A DNA stretch of 64,000 nt from Enchytraeus crypticus (GCA_905160935.1 CAJHZI010000573.1:141501-205500), one strand, 5' to 3'. Shown: positions 17,801 to 30,900, numbered from the stretch's first letter. Notes: generated by a model not told the origin, from the letters alone. Made by a program: numbers and translations.

Positions 17801-18300
17801 CTACAAGTGCCATTAAGAGAGTAAAAAACGTAGTGCGACGTTTATCAAACAACTGCAATGATCTAAAATATGATTCAACAGTCAAAACTTTGACCTTATA
17901 AATACCAAACCAAGATATATCCTCGAAGTAAAGGAAAGATATGGTACCGGATGAGGTTCTCGTTCCCTTTTAGTTTCTGGTTTAACGACAAGCAGTCTAC
18001 GTTTGGTATAAACTTAAACTTTGGTTTAAACGTTTAGTATTCACTGCATAAATATTCCTTACTACATGTAGACCATTAACTCGATCACTAGATAGGATAC
18101 TGTTATACAGGGAAATGGTTCACAAGTAAAATATACGGAGTGGGATTGAGAAATCATGCCAAATGAATCAATAATTTCAGCCTCATTTATGTTAATATTT
18201 ATAAGCAAATAATTCAAAGATTTGTTTGCCATTAGTTGAGAAAATTATAAACAACTATAACTATTTAAATCAAAATCAATTCGTTAAAAAAATGAGCTAC
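14833..18300. other. Gene-free AT-rich stretch
   Basis: Probably a PCYT1 intron. It contains a tandem array at 16,126-16,407 and no protein family I recognise. An open frame at 15,829-16,070 (minus) is judged spurious. Confidence 0.55.
16126..16407. repeat. Tandem repeat of about 58 bp, 4-5 units
   Basis: Units carry CACAAACCCTATGGGTCTAT, GTAATTACTAAAAC and ATGAATA with GATTAATTTTAT. The outer units are diverged. Confidence 0.85.
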
Positions 18301-18396
18301 TTACAAATAATAAAATAGAATAGAAACTTTATTTAACGAAAGTCGAATAAAGCCATCCAAAAGGCATAGAGAAGCACAAAAACGGGCATTACGGGC

Positions 18397-18435
18397 GTTA
18401 GTACCTTCGGGCATTAAATGCCCGAAGGTACTAAC
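18397..18435. repeat. Perfect palindrome, 19-bp arms, 1-nt loop
   Basis: The arm GTTAGTACCTTCGGGCATT is followed by one A and its exact reverse complement. It is embedded in a GGGCATTACGGGCGTTA context. Confidence 0.93.
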
Positions 18436-18529
18436 ATTTACCTAGTTACACTACAATAGCAAATTGTTTTACACGTAGAAGTATATCAGTATTATAGACA
18501 TTACCATATGTATAGAATATGATACATTT

Positions 18530-18607
18530 AATAATAATAATAATAATAATAATAAAGGTTTAACGTCCATTTCCTCATCCAGGGATGATGTCAGGGACGT
18601 CCCCAAC
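18530..18607 (-). mobile_element. AAT run plus repeat family D tail
   Basis: An AAT microsatellite is fused to AAAGGTTTAACGTCCATTTC, CTCATCCAGGGATGATG and CAGGGACGTCC. Confidence 0.75.
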
Positions 18608-18719
18608 AGCACACATCACTACAGATCAGTTCACCAGATCAGAGAAGTAAGGTCCTAAACGAAAGCCAGTCCTAGATATACGTACAAATACTTACTAGCA
18701 AACAAAGCGATCGCACACT

Positions 18720-19120
18720 ATTCACATTCAGTATTCATACACAGTACACTATTCACATAGACTATTCACATAGACTATTCACATATACTATTCACATGTA
18801 TACACTTTCACATACACTATTCACATAGACTATTCACATATACTATTCACATGTACTATTCACATGTATACACTATTCACATACACTATTCACATACACT
18901 ATTCACATATACTATTCACATGTATACACTATTCACATACACTATTCATATACACTATTCACATACACTATTCACATACACTATTCACATACACTGTTCA
19001 CATACACTGTTCACATACACTATTCACATACACTGTTCACATACACTGTTCACATACACTATTCACATACACTATTCACATATATTATTCACATACACTA
19101 TTCACATACACCGTTCACAC
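18720..19120. repeat. 13-bp minisatellite, about 30 units
   Basis: Units of TACACTATTCACA with single-base variants. Because 13 is not a multiple of 3, every frame is open and encodes the same 13-residue repeat. These frames are not genes. Confidence 0.93.
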
Positions 19121-20102
19121 AGTTCATGTAGCTTCTGCAGAGATTCTAGTTTAGTTCAGTCGGTATGATATTGTCTATTCTACAATTGCATGGTCACAAT
19201 GCAAATATATCTATAAACTCGGAAAACTAAATTTTTGTGAAACTTTGCAAAGCAAACAACACCCAGGACTCCATCCACATTATTAAACAAATGAATGTTC
19301 TAAAACAACAGAATTTGCTAGTAAATTGGATTACTACATAACGTTGAAATCAAACCAGTCGTAGCCAGTTTAAGGCGGATAAGAATATGTTAGAAGCGGG
19401 CAGCATGTTAAAATCTGGCTTTGTAGTAGACCCCCACTGCATTTTTATTAGCATTGAAAAGAATTTTCACAGGTCAGAGGTAATGTTACTAAAAGCCTAA
19501 AAAATCAGACATTCCTGAGTAAAGTGCGTCATAAAATTTCAAACATCTAATGTTCAACAAATAACATTGATGCAAGACAAACATTGCCCAATATAGTTCT
19601 AAGTTGATAAACAAGACTAATTTAAAAAAAGAAACACCACCCGGCCGATTTTAGACTAAAACATAGAATAAAGATCTTCGGACTACATAATCATAGTGCA
19701 AATATGCTGTGAAAACCTTAAATATGTAATAGGGCCTACTTTGGAACATATGTCTGAATAACCGTAATTCTGCCTAAAGTGAAGCTGCTGAAAAATTGCT
19801 TCAACAAATGTCAACATTATAATGTTAATTAGACATGTATACAATAAACTATAATTTAATTGTACATAAGCTTAGATTTCCTCAATTAGATAAATATTAA
19901 GACTGAACTTACAATGTTAAGAGTTACCAGATTATCATTATTTATCATTTTATCACAAAGATCTAGTTATAGGATGAAAAATAGAATTTATAAATTGATT
20001 TAGGCAAAGCTTGACATGTTGCCTATGCACAACAGCATTAGTATAGGCCTACTCGTCGTAATTCACTCTTTCATAGTCATTCAGCATTACTATTTTATTT
20101 AT

Positions 20103-20340
20103 TCACTCATCATCATCTTCCCTTAAATCTCAGTTTAACTAGCCTCGGGATACGAATAGACTTTCTTTATCCATTCGTTTAAGTTTTTGTACAGCAATTT
20201 CTGGAGCCTAGGCGCTCCCCAACCGAATGCCCTTTCTGCCGTTGGTTTTGGATTTAGTTTTTATGTCGTCTTCTACGACAAGTGCATATTCACACGGATG
20301 GTCTCTTCTTCAAACAACCCGGACACAACATGGGGAAAAA
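20103..20340 (-). mobile_element. Repeat family A copy
   Basis: An ATC-type tail at the left, then TCAGTTTAACTAG, GGAGCCTAGGCGCT, CCGAATGCCCTTTCTG and a CAACCCGGACACAACA end. The middle is shortened relative to the 48.9-kb copy. The 19,200-20,100 stretch before it shows nothing recognisable. Confidence 0.85.
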
Positions 20341-21313
20341 ATTTTTATTCACTGATATTACACTTAATTAATACTAAATATAAAAAGTGCATATACTATA
20401 TATCTAAGGTCATTTGCTAGCACTGTAAGTTAATCAGTATCGATCTAATAAGATATATTTAGAATTATACGCCCAGAAAGTAGCAGTGCCATTGAAATGT
20501 CAATTTATATAACACAATATATCACAGTCAGGGTGATTAAAGATGTGAACCAATATACTAAACTCTACCAGCAGTGGGAATAATCGTAAATATACTGTTA
20601 GCAAAATCAATTCACTTAAAACTAATTTGTTCCTTCAGAGCAGTATGCTGAAGTAAATTAAAGAACACATTACCATTAAAAATAAATGAGAAGGAATGAA
20701 AAAGATAACCGAGAAATGAACAAAAGTATTTTATTTTAGCCACCGATCTTCTCCTTAAAACTAGTGGAATTTGCATAAAAGTGTACATTAAGGGTATCAG
20801 AGGATTTCACTATGACAGGATTGATTACAACTCACATGCTGTTGAATGTTCAAACCTTTACAGCAATAAGCTTATTAGCGCATGCTCTAAAACCCTATTA
20901 AAAATATTAAATAATCGAATTCAAACCAACTCAGATGTGGTACAGAGTAAATAACAGTTTTATTCTGAAAAGAATGCAATAAAAGAGAAGCAATTATAGG
21001 AGTAATACGAGGTATATGTGTATATATCTTGGAACATGAAACTGATGTCTTCAAAATACTTTGTTGACTTTCAAAAGCATTCATGATCTAAATATACAAT
21101 TTTGTGCTTATCACAACGTTACAATATTAAAAAATACATAACCCATGCAAAATCATGACATTGGCCTATTCGCTAAAATATCTTATATAAGATGTATAGA
21201 TCAAATGCCTTAACTACAGTTCTAAAGTTTTATGGACTTGAGGATTTAAGGTAAATAGAAGATGGACAGATAGGCCTATATCGTAATTAAACACTTCACA
21301 ATTAATATCTTAC

Positions 21314-21346
21314 CTCCCTAACCAGTGGTGACGAATTCTGCCGCAT
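21314..21346 (-). CDS. PCYT1: Probable PCYT1 micro-exon
   Basis: A 33-nt segment on the minus strand encodes MRQNSSPLVRE in phase 0. It lies between a good acceptor (TTCAAATTCACAG) and a good donor (GAG followed by GTAAGA). PCYT1 relatives have an LRxxAPxSDE-type stretch between the nuclear-localisation N terminus and the catalytic domain, and this exon would supply it. It joins the 23,833-23,940 exon in phase. It ends in phase 0, while the core starts in phase 1, so at least one further exon is required. The call rests on splice signals and weak similarity. Confidence 0.45.
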
Positions 21347-21349
21347 CTG

Positions 21350-23830
21350 TGAATTTGAAACCATAAATAAAACAAAACACCACAATGAGAGTCGTGTTAG
21401 TTAAACGGAAAGTTCAGTGCAAATATAGTATTAGTGGAAATAAGTTTTATATTAGAGACCGCAAAAAGAACCAAAAGTACAGAGTTGATGTAAGACACAT
21501 TTTTATACTATATATATTTTGTATGACATCTGATGAAAGAATTATCATTTATTTATGATAATTGATACTGTTACTTCAATACTTAAGTGATAGTTCAAGT
21601 ATGGTTTTATACAGATAAAAAATTATTTATTTATTTTATGCTAATATAACTAAATGAAATATTATTACTTTTTATTATATATCTCTTACTTCATTAGATT
21701 GTCACATTACTAATTTATGCATGATTGTGTATTGCTATTTAAGCAGTTTAAGCAGTTTAAGCATCTTCATGCTGCTTGAATAGCCTGTTTCTTTAAATAG
21801 CCTGCCCTTTTGAAAGAAGCAATATTTTTTATGTTTAACTATAATAAAAAATGCTGGGTGAAAAAGACTGCTGAGCCAGTTTGCTGGAATATCATAAGAC
21901 CTGCTGCACGGATCAACAAATAACTATAGATATTATTAATCCTTTAAATATACGTGATTTATAGAAAGGTCTAATGATCTCCTATCAGGACTCCTTCATG
22001 TCGACCTCACAAAAAGGATATAGGCTAAGGGCACTTCAAAAGACAGTTTTTTTAAATAAAGGACGACGAGGTTTCATTCAAAAAATATTAATACTCAAAC
22101 AACACTGATAGTATTCATTTTGACTAAAAATTGATTTAAAGTTACAATTTTATATTTTTTGATAATTTCAGAAAAATTTCTAATTAAAAAGCAACCCTGC
22201 AGCTGCAGTGTTTGCTATAAACTGAGGGCTTCTGAAATGTATGAAAGCACATCTTTATCACTGTGCTAGACCATCTCACAAGCTCATGCAAATTTTGAGA
22301 ATTTTTACAGTACAAAGCAGAATGAGATTGCGACAGGCATAAGCAATGTATATGGATCATCATGTAGACCTGTCTAGAATTATAGTAAAATAGTGAATAT
22401 TTACATTAATAGTGATAATATAATATATATATAGAGAGACAGTTTAAGTTTATTTCAGAATAATATAGTAAAATAGTTAATTAAGCAAGAACGACCAGCA
22501 GCTGTTTCCCTAAGCCTACTTGAAAACACCATATGTAGGCTTTATGGTGCTTTCATCTAGGCATGTGTATAGTAAATTAATACTTAGTTAAACAAGAGTT
22601 ACACCAGCTGTTTCCCTTGTAGACATGACACACCAACAATATTATCTGCTACAGCTTACTACTGGTACATATCAATGCATACAGGCACCTGAATATAAAT
22701 AATGAATACTAGACAACATTTATGAGAGTAATTTAACTGAACCTACAAAGTTCTAGTACAGCAAGGAACAGAACTAAATGTTAACATTTATCACTACAAA
22801 TACCGATTGTAAGCCTATTGTAAAACTGCAACAATGGTAACTGAACAGCAGATTCATTAATAAAGTCATATGATCAAGGTTTGAGTTAGGGTTCAAACAA
22901 TACTGTCTGGTACAGAACAGCTTTGTCTACAATTTGTAATTTTATATAGTCCTGGCTTATTTTATCCCATTATTCCACAGATTTATTTTATTGACAAAAA
23001 AATATTACTCTAGAACAAAATTCTAATCTGGCTCCCAGTTAAAGATGTGATCTAAAGATCGCTTTAAGATTTAAAGCTCTTTGATAATGTTTACAAGTTT
23101 GTAAATTTTTAAAGACAAAATGAGTTAAACCAATCCGATGACCCAAATTGATTCCCCATTCTCTTGCATGGAAAGCTTTTCTCAATACAAAATAAATCAC
23201 TGTAGAAAACGGAAAAGCGACAAGATACATCCTTGTCGGACTCCTGTTACAATATTGAAAGAGTCGGTGGTACCTAACACATTAGGTATTAGTGATGTCT
23301 ATTAACTACTATGAACAACAATTAACTAAAATTAATATTAAACTTACACAACTCCTAATGGAGTTAGCAACGAAATGTATCAATACTAATGTTCCTCATC
23401 ACCACTAACAACTATCAACTGTAATTACAAAGTCCAACATAAACAAATAACTCATAATCACTTAAACTACTTAACCCCTAATGCTTCAACTACTCATTAC
23501 ATTAACAATATGTATGCAACATTAACTAAGTTTACTAATATCATTACTACCTTATATCACATTATTTAATTGCATTAATTTAATTTAACATTTCTAGATA
23601 CCCAATGCTAGAAAAAGTTAGACCATAAATGTAGGACATCAAGCTTGAATTTAATATCTGAAAAATTTCTGAATTTCAGTCAGAATGAAGCCCATGAACA
23701 ATGAAACAAAATTATCTGTTTACAGACAATAAGCGTGCTATTGTCAATCGATTTTATATCATATCCTTCACAGCTAGAAAGGTGTCAGTAGAAAGATATC
23801 AAGGCGAGAAAAAACAAGAAGAAATTACTT
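21350..23830. other. Gene-free AT-rich stretch
   Basis: Probably a PCYT1 intron. I see no exon, RNA gene or clear mobile element, only AT-rich low-information sequence. Confidence 0.5.
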
Positions 23831-23832
23831 AC

Positions 23833-23940
23833 AGATTGTGATTTTAGTTCAGGAAGATTTGAAGCGGGTCTAAAGGAATCATCATGGTGATGACCCGTCG
23901 TCGTAGAAACAGTTTCTAAAGAACGTTTCCTTGATGCCAT
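23833..23940 (-). CDS. PCYT1: Probable first coding exon of PCYT1
   Basis: On the minus strand an ATG at 23,940 opens 36 codons, beginning MASRKRSLETVSTTTGHHH and ending NLPELKSQS. A strong donor (GTAAGT) follows in phase 0. A basic RKR motif right after the start fits the nuclear-localisation N terminus of animal PCYT1. Strand, position upstream of the core and phase agreement with the 33-nt exon support the link, but similarity in this part of the family is low. It could instead belong to another minus-strand gene. No TATA box or clear promoter is visible upstream. Confidence 0.5.
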
Positions 23941-24673
23941 CTCAGAACTACTCCACACTTACTCCTTATCCAAAGCTCTATCTATATAAGATGGCAAACT
24001 GTCAATACCTATATAATATACTATTATATTATACTGTTAATACTGTTCAATTTTAGCGCTACAGATAAAATATCCGCAAGGTACTTAGTTTGTTTTAAAT
24101 TATGATTTAAATTATCAGTATTTTTAAAGCTCTGTCATAGAAATAATGATCTCTCAATATCCTAAAAATAACAATAAGGTGAGAAAAATTAAAGTATGAC
24201 ATTCATAAATTACATAAATTTGAATCTCAAAACGGCTCAATAAATAAACGAACGACTTTACATTTATTCTATATGTTGAGATTTTGAACAATTATATTAC
24301 TAAATTTTATATGTATTTATTTCTTAGAATTTATTTAAGAATTCAATTAAAATACCATACTATAGCCAATGCAGAGGAAATGGACCCAGACCTTATTGTT
24401 ACAACCCCACCATTATATAAGTTTCTTAATTCTTCAATTAAGTCTTGGACATTTCACAAAACCAGGGGCTTAGGACAACAGGGGTTGTGGACGCGTTAAC
24501 ACTATAGATGTTATAGTCAGATGCTAATGTCAGTGACTCAATATATCTACATAATACTCAACTACATACCAGCTTTCCAAATCTCACATGATTCAAGCAT
24601 AAGGTTTCTGAATCTATTCAATATACACACATTATACAGACTTTGCTATATTAGTGTATTGAAGCTATAATTA

Positions 24674-24711
24674 TAGTGTATTGAAGCTATAATTATAGCT
24701 TCAATACACTA
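24674..24711. repeat. Perfect 38-bp palindrome with upstream direct copy of one arm
   Basis: The arm TAGTGTATTGAAGCTATAA is followed directly by its exact reverse complement, with no loop. The same arm sequence also lies immediately upstream (24,652-24,671) as a direct repeat, giving an X-X-X' order. Confidence 0.93.
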
Positions 24712-25029
24712 CACTCATACTATACACTATACTCTTCTTCAGCCTTCTTTCTAATACAGCCTACCAATCTTTACCTGCTTTAACTCATGATAATGTCATT
24801 AATATTCCTTTGATTTACCAAAAGACAACAAAAATGAGATTTCTATAACCATCTTAGCGGGTTGAACCTCAACCCAACTCTTGTTACAGTTTTAGTCACA
24901 GGCAATAACAATTTTTTAAATATCCCAGTAGGTTAGTGTATGACACTTTAGATCAAAGAATCTGAGATGAATTGGACTACATCGAGTTGGATTTCCGGGA
25001 AAGCTTAAAAGCTGATCAGAAGTAAGACA

Positions 25030-25150
25030 GTAAATCTCGAACATTCACTGATCCGATTACATGGATAAAGAACTGTCCGATGGCTTAAGTATTCCATAAA
25101 AAGTGACAGTTGTCATAATGAATTTTACTCTAATGTCTAAAATAATAAAG
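25030..25150 (+). mobile_element. Decayed SINE family B fragment
   Basis: Segments CTCGAACATTCACTGATCC, GTAT...AAAAAGTGACAGTTGTCA and TTTTACTCTAATG follow the order of the family B body at 3180-3310, with many substitutions. Confidence 0.5.
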
Positions 25151-25974
25151 TGGTAGTACCTTATCCTTCGCTCAATAATATTCCGGTGTTCATTGTAACC
25201 TTATCGTGATAAAGATAAGATTAACCCTTAGATTTGGTTAAGATTGCGGTATATTGGGCGTAATATGATTAGCTAACTATCATATCATTTAAAATTTAAA
25301 ATTAGGTTTACATTTAAAATAATTCTTAGTTTAAAAACCGTTATTAAAATTTATAAATCATAACATATTACGTTGACTACCTCTCGTTCGTGCGTGTTTA
25401 CATAATAATAATAATTTTGCCAGAAATTAAATGATGACATCTAATTGAAAATGCAAGAAACTAAAACTAAAATAACAGTCACACAAATAACTTCAATCAC
25501 ATTGCTGGACCTTTGCTCAAGCTCTGGAATATTGCTATTATTCCAATGGATTACTATATTTAAGCGGTTCAAATAATTTTACAAAATAAAATGCCATTTA
25601 ACTCAATTATAACGTTGTTTAATGGTCAAATACAGATGTTTAGGTGTTGCCAGGCAGCATAAAATTATATACCCCAAAATGATCCCAAAAACTAGCTAAC
25701 AGACTTTTTATCTTAGAGTAGTCAATCATAACTCTAAGCTTTTTATAAAACTTGTTTGCTTAGAAAACATCACCTTGCATATTTTTCATTCGTTCGAGGC
25801 GCCACTGTGCAATCATTGCATAAGTGTTTTACGGAAGGCATATATTATGTAAGATATCCCATAAATATAAGATATCCTCTCTAGTGAAATTTTATACAGA
25901 CATATGTAAAATGTAAATTTCGTTATTATTCTATTATCAGTTGATATATAAGTTAGAGATGGTAATTTTATGAA

Positions 25975-26165
25975 TATCCAGAGTTCGGTTCGGTTTGTTT
26001 AAAATGAAAGTTCGATTCGGTTCGGGTTCGGTTAGCAGTCGACAAATTTAGAGTTCGGTTCGGTTCGAATCGGTTCATTCTAATAAGGGACGGGTCGGGT
26101 TCGGTTTGCTTTCCATCTCACAATAGTTTGATTCGAGTTCGATATTGTTTGGTTCGGGTAATGCT
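25975..26165. repeat. TTCGG pentamer-rich patch
   Basis: Dense TTCGG and TTCGGG motifs in both spaced and tandem form, CpG-rich amid AT-rich DNA. It resembles subterminal repeats of some DNA transposons, but I see no terminal inverted repeats or transposase. Confidence 0.6.
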
Positions 26166-27109
26166 GCAATTGTGTAATATTACTTAAAAATAACGTTCTC
26201 TTTGATTATAAAAAGCAAATGGAATGACTCATCAATTTCAAAATAAATTTTGTCATTAGGCTTATATATTAGAAACTTCTATAATTAAGTGGAATTGTCT
26301 TGGATAAAATTTCATCCAGTAGTTAAAAGACAAAATGCAATTTATCAGCATAAAAGCGTCATATAAGGACGATTAGTTAAACTCATGTGTACTTTCATAG
26401 AAATGTATTCATAATATATACCATTTTCATAAAAGTGTTAGATCATAAAAATTATTTGAGTGCTATTGTCATCACCGAAAACTTCGACTACTACTGATAT
26501 AAATATATGCTGGCATTCTACGTTATTGGGGCATTTTTATATTTTAGTTTATTACCGTGCTATAGAGGGACGTCAAACCATCAGCGACAGTGGAACTCAT
26601 CCCATGAACTATGTATTTGTGTTAGATATGTATTTGAATTTGTCTTAAACAAGTACGTAATTGCATTAGGACCTGGTAATGTTGTGTCTTGGAAAAGGAA
26701 TTATTCTATCTTGATTTGTGATGTGTGTGTTTTGTTATTAAATTAATCTTGTAAATTTCGTTGTTAAATTAATCTTCTAAACCAATGAATTCTTCTTCTA
26801 AAATTGTAATGGGGAAGCACTGGTGGGTGAAATTACAAGTACTTCAGCTTTCACATGTGTTTTGTTATTTTTTTCACTGTATCCCTGGTTCTATTTATTG
26901 TAAAAATATTTTGATAAATTTGTACTTGTATTGGATATTAAGGAATTGTAATGGATATAAAGTTAAGCAAATATTATAAGTAAAAAGTGGACTGATGAAT
27001 CTGCTGCAAGATCATTAACAGCGCAGAATTATCGATATTAGATATAAGCTTAGATTAAGTTGATATTTGTTATTTTCTGGATTTTTGGAATAACAGCAAT
27101 AATAATAAC

Positions 27110-27190
27110 AACAATTAGAGTGCTACAGTAATCAATGACAACATTGAGCACTATTGAGACAAAAACAAGCCGGCGAGCTAAAAAAATTTA
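27110..27190 (-). mobile_element. 3' tail fragment of the CR1/L2-like LINE family
   Basis: AGTGCTACAGTAATCAATGA, CAACATTGAGCACTATTGAG and AGCCGGCGAG match the 3' UTR of the LINE copies at 42,360-42,440 and 57,790-57,850. Confidence 0.75.
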
Positions 27191-27204
27191 AATGGAATTT
27201 AAAT

Positions 27205-27335
27205 ACACACGCATTGTAGTTAAATGATCAACTATGTTGATGTCCATTACTTTTAATACCACATGTTTAAACCATTAGGTAATTTAGTTCATTTACGGTA
27301 TAACCAGTCCTGTGAATATCCGTTTTATATTTTAA
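27205..27335 (-). mobile_element. SINE family B fragment
   Basis: AAATGATCAACTATGTTGAT, TACCACATGTTTAAACC and CCAGTCCTGTGAATATCCG match the family B body. The tRNA-like head is absent. Confidence 0.75.
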
Positions 27336-27543
27336 ATGTAATTTAACTTGTCAATTTTACCTATAAGTTGGTTTAAATTTAGTAAACAATTATAGCATTT
27401 GTATTTTAGGTTACTGTTCTTAGTATTATTTTATATTTATTACATTGTTTCGCTTTTTATTTTTTCTGCGCATGGTGTATTAATTGTTTTGGGTAATTAT
27501 TAATTACAGATTTTATATTAGACGAATTTACAGCTGATTCAGT

Positions 27544-27814
27544 ATGGTTAAGAAGCTAACATTTGCTCAGAAGAAGATTCTGAAGAAAACGAATCTTCTC
27601 GCATGGCCTGAGGTTGATAACAACCTACACGAGGTTAAGGTCATGAGGAAATTTCTTCTCCAAAGACGAGAAGATTATACGAAGTAAGTTTAAGCCTTCT
27701 TTTGTGTAGTATCGTTGACAATAAATCAAAATTAATTCAGTATTTATTAATTAGAAGAGAGCGAGAGAGAAAGTTATGTTTACTAATTGCAACCGAATCA
27801 ACATGAATTACTGA

Positions 27815-27913
<99 letters not shown>

Positions 27914-30900
27914 AAATATTGAAATTAAAGACTTTTGGTAAGCTGGCTACTGCTTTGTTCATTTTCATTTAGATGCTGGCTTATATGAGTAAATAAGGTA
28001 ATTGTTCATTAAGTAAATAAGTTTATCTTTAGGCAAAAATACTGGCAATCATCATACAGATATGGACTTTCTGAAACCGTAAGGCAATGTCAGGGACGTC
28101 AGAATTGCAGCATTGCTCTATCTATTGGAAAGATATTTTTTGGTCATAGGGCAATTTTCTGTTTGCTTAATAGTTGAACTGCTTTCCATTCAGCTCTATT
28201 AGATCGGGCAAGATTAGATTGTATTATGGTATAAGAAGCTGTATTGGATATGTATAAAGATACAATAAGCCCTAAAATATATTGAATTTATTTAAAGATT
28301 AAAATAGGCTTTATATTGATTATGTTTAAAGGAACTGGTTCTTTTTGATATGGTTTTGGGGATGAGTTTGTTTACAGATATAAGTTCTGTTATGATTATT
28401 ATTAAAGGTACAATAAGTTATCGAGAGAAATCAGGACCATAGCAGATAAAATAAAGGAGTTGGATCCAAAGAGTCCCTTCAGGATTGAGGCTACTGCAAG
28501 GCTTCTAGAGAAACTGTAAGTCATTCCAGTTATCTGTCATATCTAAAATGTTAGGACAGTTATTGTTGAGCATTTAAATATGTTAATTAATAGAAATTAT
28601 GAATTAAATATCTACATGGTTAGTTCAATTATTGCTGCGCACTTACATATGTAAATTTTAAATTACAATGAATTATAAATTATATATCTAATTTACAATA
28701 ATTATAAGTTATTTATCATATCTAAATTGTTAGTTCATACCGAGTTGAAATCCTGGGCTCGCCCGTCACTGACATCACATTCGAGTGAGGAAACTGAAGT
28801 TATCATCAGCTTTACCAGCTTTTATAAGTGTTAGTTCAGTTTTTGTTGCTTAAACTTATTTCATCATTCTGCCTGAGCTATAGCGCTGTCACAGTTTCAG
28901 ATTGTGCCTTATTCAGTTTTTCATTGAAACTGACAAGTGTGATAAGATAGAACCGCATTGACATTGACCTTTTCATGACTTTCTTGATCTGATGTTATTT
29001 TAAGTATGAAAGTGGAAAATGAAAGGCCAGTGTATACAAGATGGCAAGTCTTCATTGGATTCAGAGCACATCTTCATTTGTTGTGAATATGAGACTTTAG
29101 GAAGAAATAATAATCAATGTAGTGTACGAATAAAAGCGCAACAGTATATACTAAAAACATAACAGCACATCCCTAAAAATGGACTATCATAGTTAAAGAT
29201 GTTACTCAATATTTCATTTTTTGTTTGTATGTGTTTGGAGGATGTAGTGAAGAGAGTTTGAAGGGATGAGATGAAGTTAGAGGGAGGTAGACCATAACTG
29301 ACTTGAGATGCAGTGATTAAGAGAGATATGACAACTAGGTAATATAGTATGGGACGGAAAGGTAGTGGACAAGGTTTATTTCTATCCCAACCCTAGTCAA
29401 ACTGGGATTCTAGGGAAGATAATGATGACAATGTTCGTATGTTTATGTTTCTACTATTTATTGTGAAATTAAAAGTTTTAATTACCCTGTGATGTATTCA
29501 GACATAACGCAGGACTGATCCCTACGAAGCAGAGCCTGGAGTTATGTCAGAAGGTGACAGCCTCTTCTTTCTGCAGGTTTCTAAAGTGTTTCCATTTTCC
29601 GTTTTTCCATTTATTTGTTCATTATAGGAAGTTTTAACAAATAGGATAACAAATAACAAAACAATATGTTTCATTGAATTAACATTTATCATTGCCTCTG
29701 TTAAGTACATTAGAAATATTTACATTTAGTGTTTAACAAGATAAAAAAGTGAAAAATTGTATTAGTAAAATATAAAGGCAATATGATGGGTTCATAAAAT
29801 TTGAACAAGTTAGATCCTTGCGGGGTTGAAGCATAATTCAAACTTCGCCTGTTTCGATTCATGGTCATGGTACATAGATCTATTATAAAAAACGTCCTTT
29901 GGTGTGCCATTAATCCTTATTCGGGATCGACACGGAGGGTGCTAGATAGGAAATAACATAACGGCACACTGGGTCAGGAAGCACAGATGCTTGTTTAAGA
30001 CCCATTTCCTCCTTCCTCCCCATGGTTATTAGTAATCATTGCCTTTTGATGGCGCATCAATTGCAGCCGGTGCGGATTTAAGAATAACCTTCCATCACCC
30101 TGAGATTTTTCCTTCCAAAGCTTTTACCAACACTCTGTCTTCCAAGATGGTCACCCACAAAGTACTAACCGAATTCGATGCAGCTGAACTTCAATAATTG
30201 ACACCCAACTAAACCAAGTGCGCTAATCCCGCCGTCAAAATGGAACATTAAGGTTGGCTATCTATCAGCCTGACAACACCAAGTCTACACGACTAGGTTT
30301 GTATTCTCCTCTCGGAAGAGAAAAACACACGTTGCTACGAAGTCTCGAACATGCGACCTCTCATTTGAGAGGCGAGCTCTCTACTCTACCACTGCGCCAC
30401 GATGTTTTCTTGTTATATAGATCTTGTACTTTATATTTATAATTTCTCATTTTTAGTACAAGGTTGCTGGAATTGTTTGTAATTTAATAACTGGTAAAAT
30501 GTGACAAAGTTGTGGAAGACTGGTAAAATCTTCATTCAATTCTAATTTTATAACAACTTTGGGACTAATACTTAGTATTAGTCCCAAAGTTGTTATAAAA
30601 TTAAATTTGAAAATAAAACATTAGTTATGTATAGTCATTTTCTTAAATTACATGTAGCTTGGATTCTTCCGTTCTTGCTTCACCATACTTCTGTACTTAT
30701 GCTATATTGATGCTACACGTCTAAAATTATGTATCTTATAGCGTTAGGATATATTGTTAGAATACATCATAGTTAACTAATCGCTGACAGTCATTGGTTT
30801 GCCCACGTTGTCGGCCTTGAGCCCACCGTGATATTGTATATTAAATCCTTATGACTGTTTAGGGTATGTTTGATTTTATTCTGATCTTGTTGTGAGGTGT

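Larger units (their letters stand above)
23941..27543. other. Intergenic region between PCYT1 and IMP3
   Basis: The two genes diverge from this 3.6-kb region if the PCYT1 first exon is right. It holds a palindrome (24,674-24,711), a TTCGG-rich patch (25,975-26,165), a decayed SINE B (25,030-25,150), a LINE tail (27,110-27,190) and a SINE B fragment. I see no gene. Confidence 0.55.

Noticed and set aside
18851..19168. Frames rich in His/Thr/Tyr
   Set aside because: Translation of the 13-bp minisatellite.
30160..30240. Possible 5S rRNA gene
   Set aside because: Only the 3' half of 5S is similar, with substitutions, and it is fused to a SINE body.
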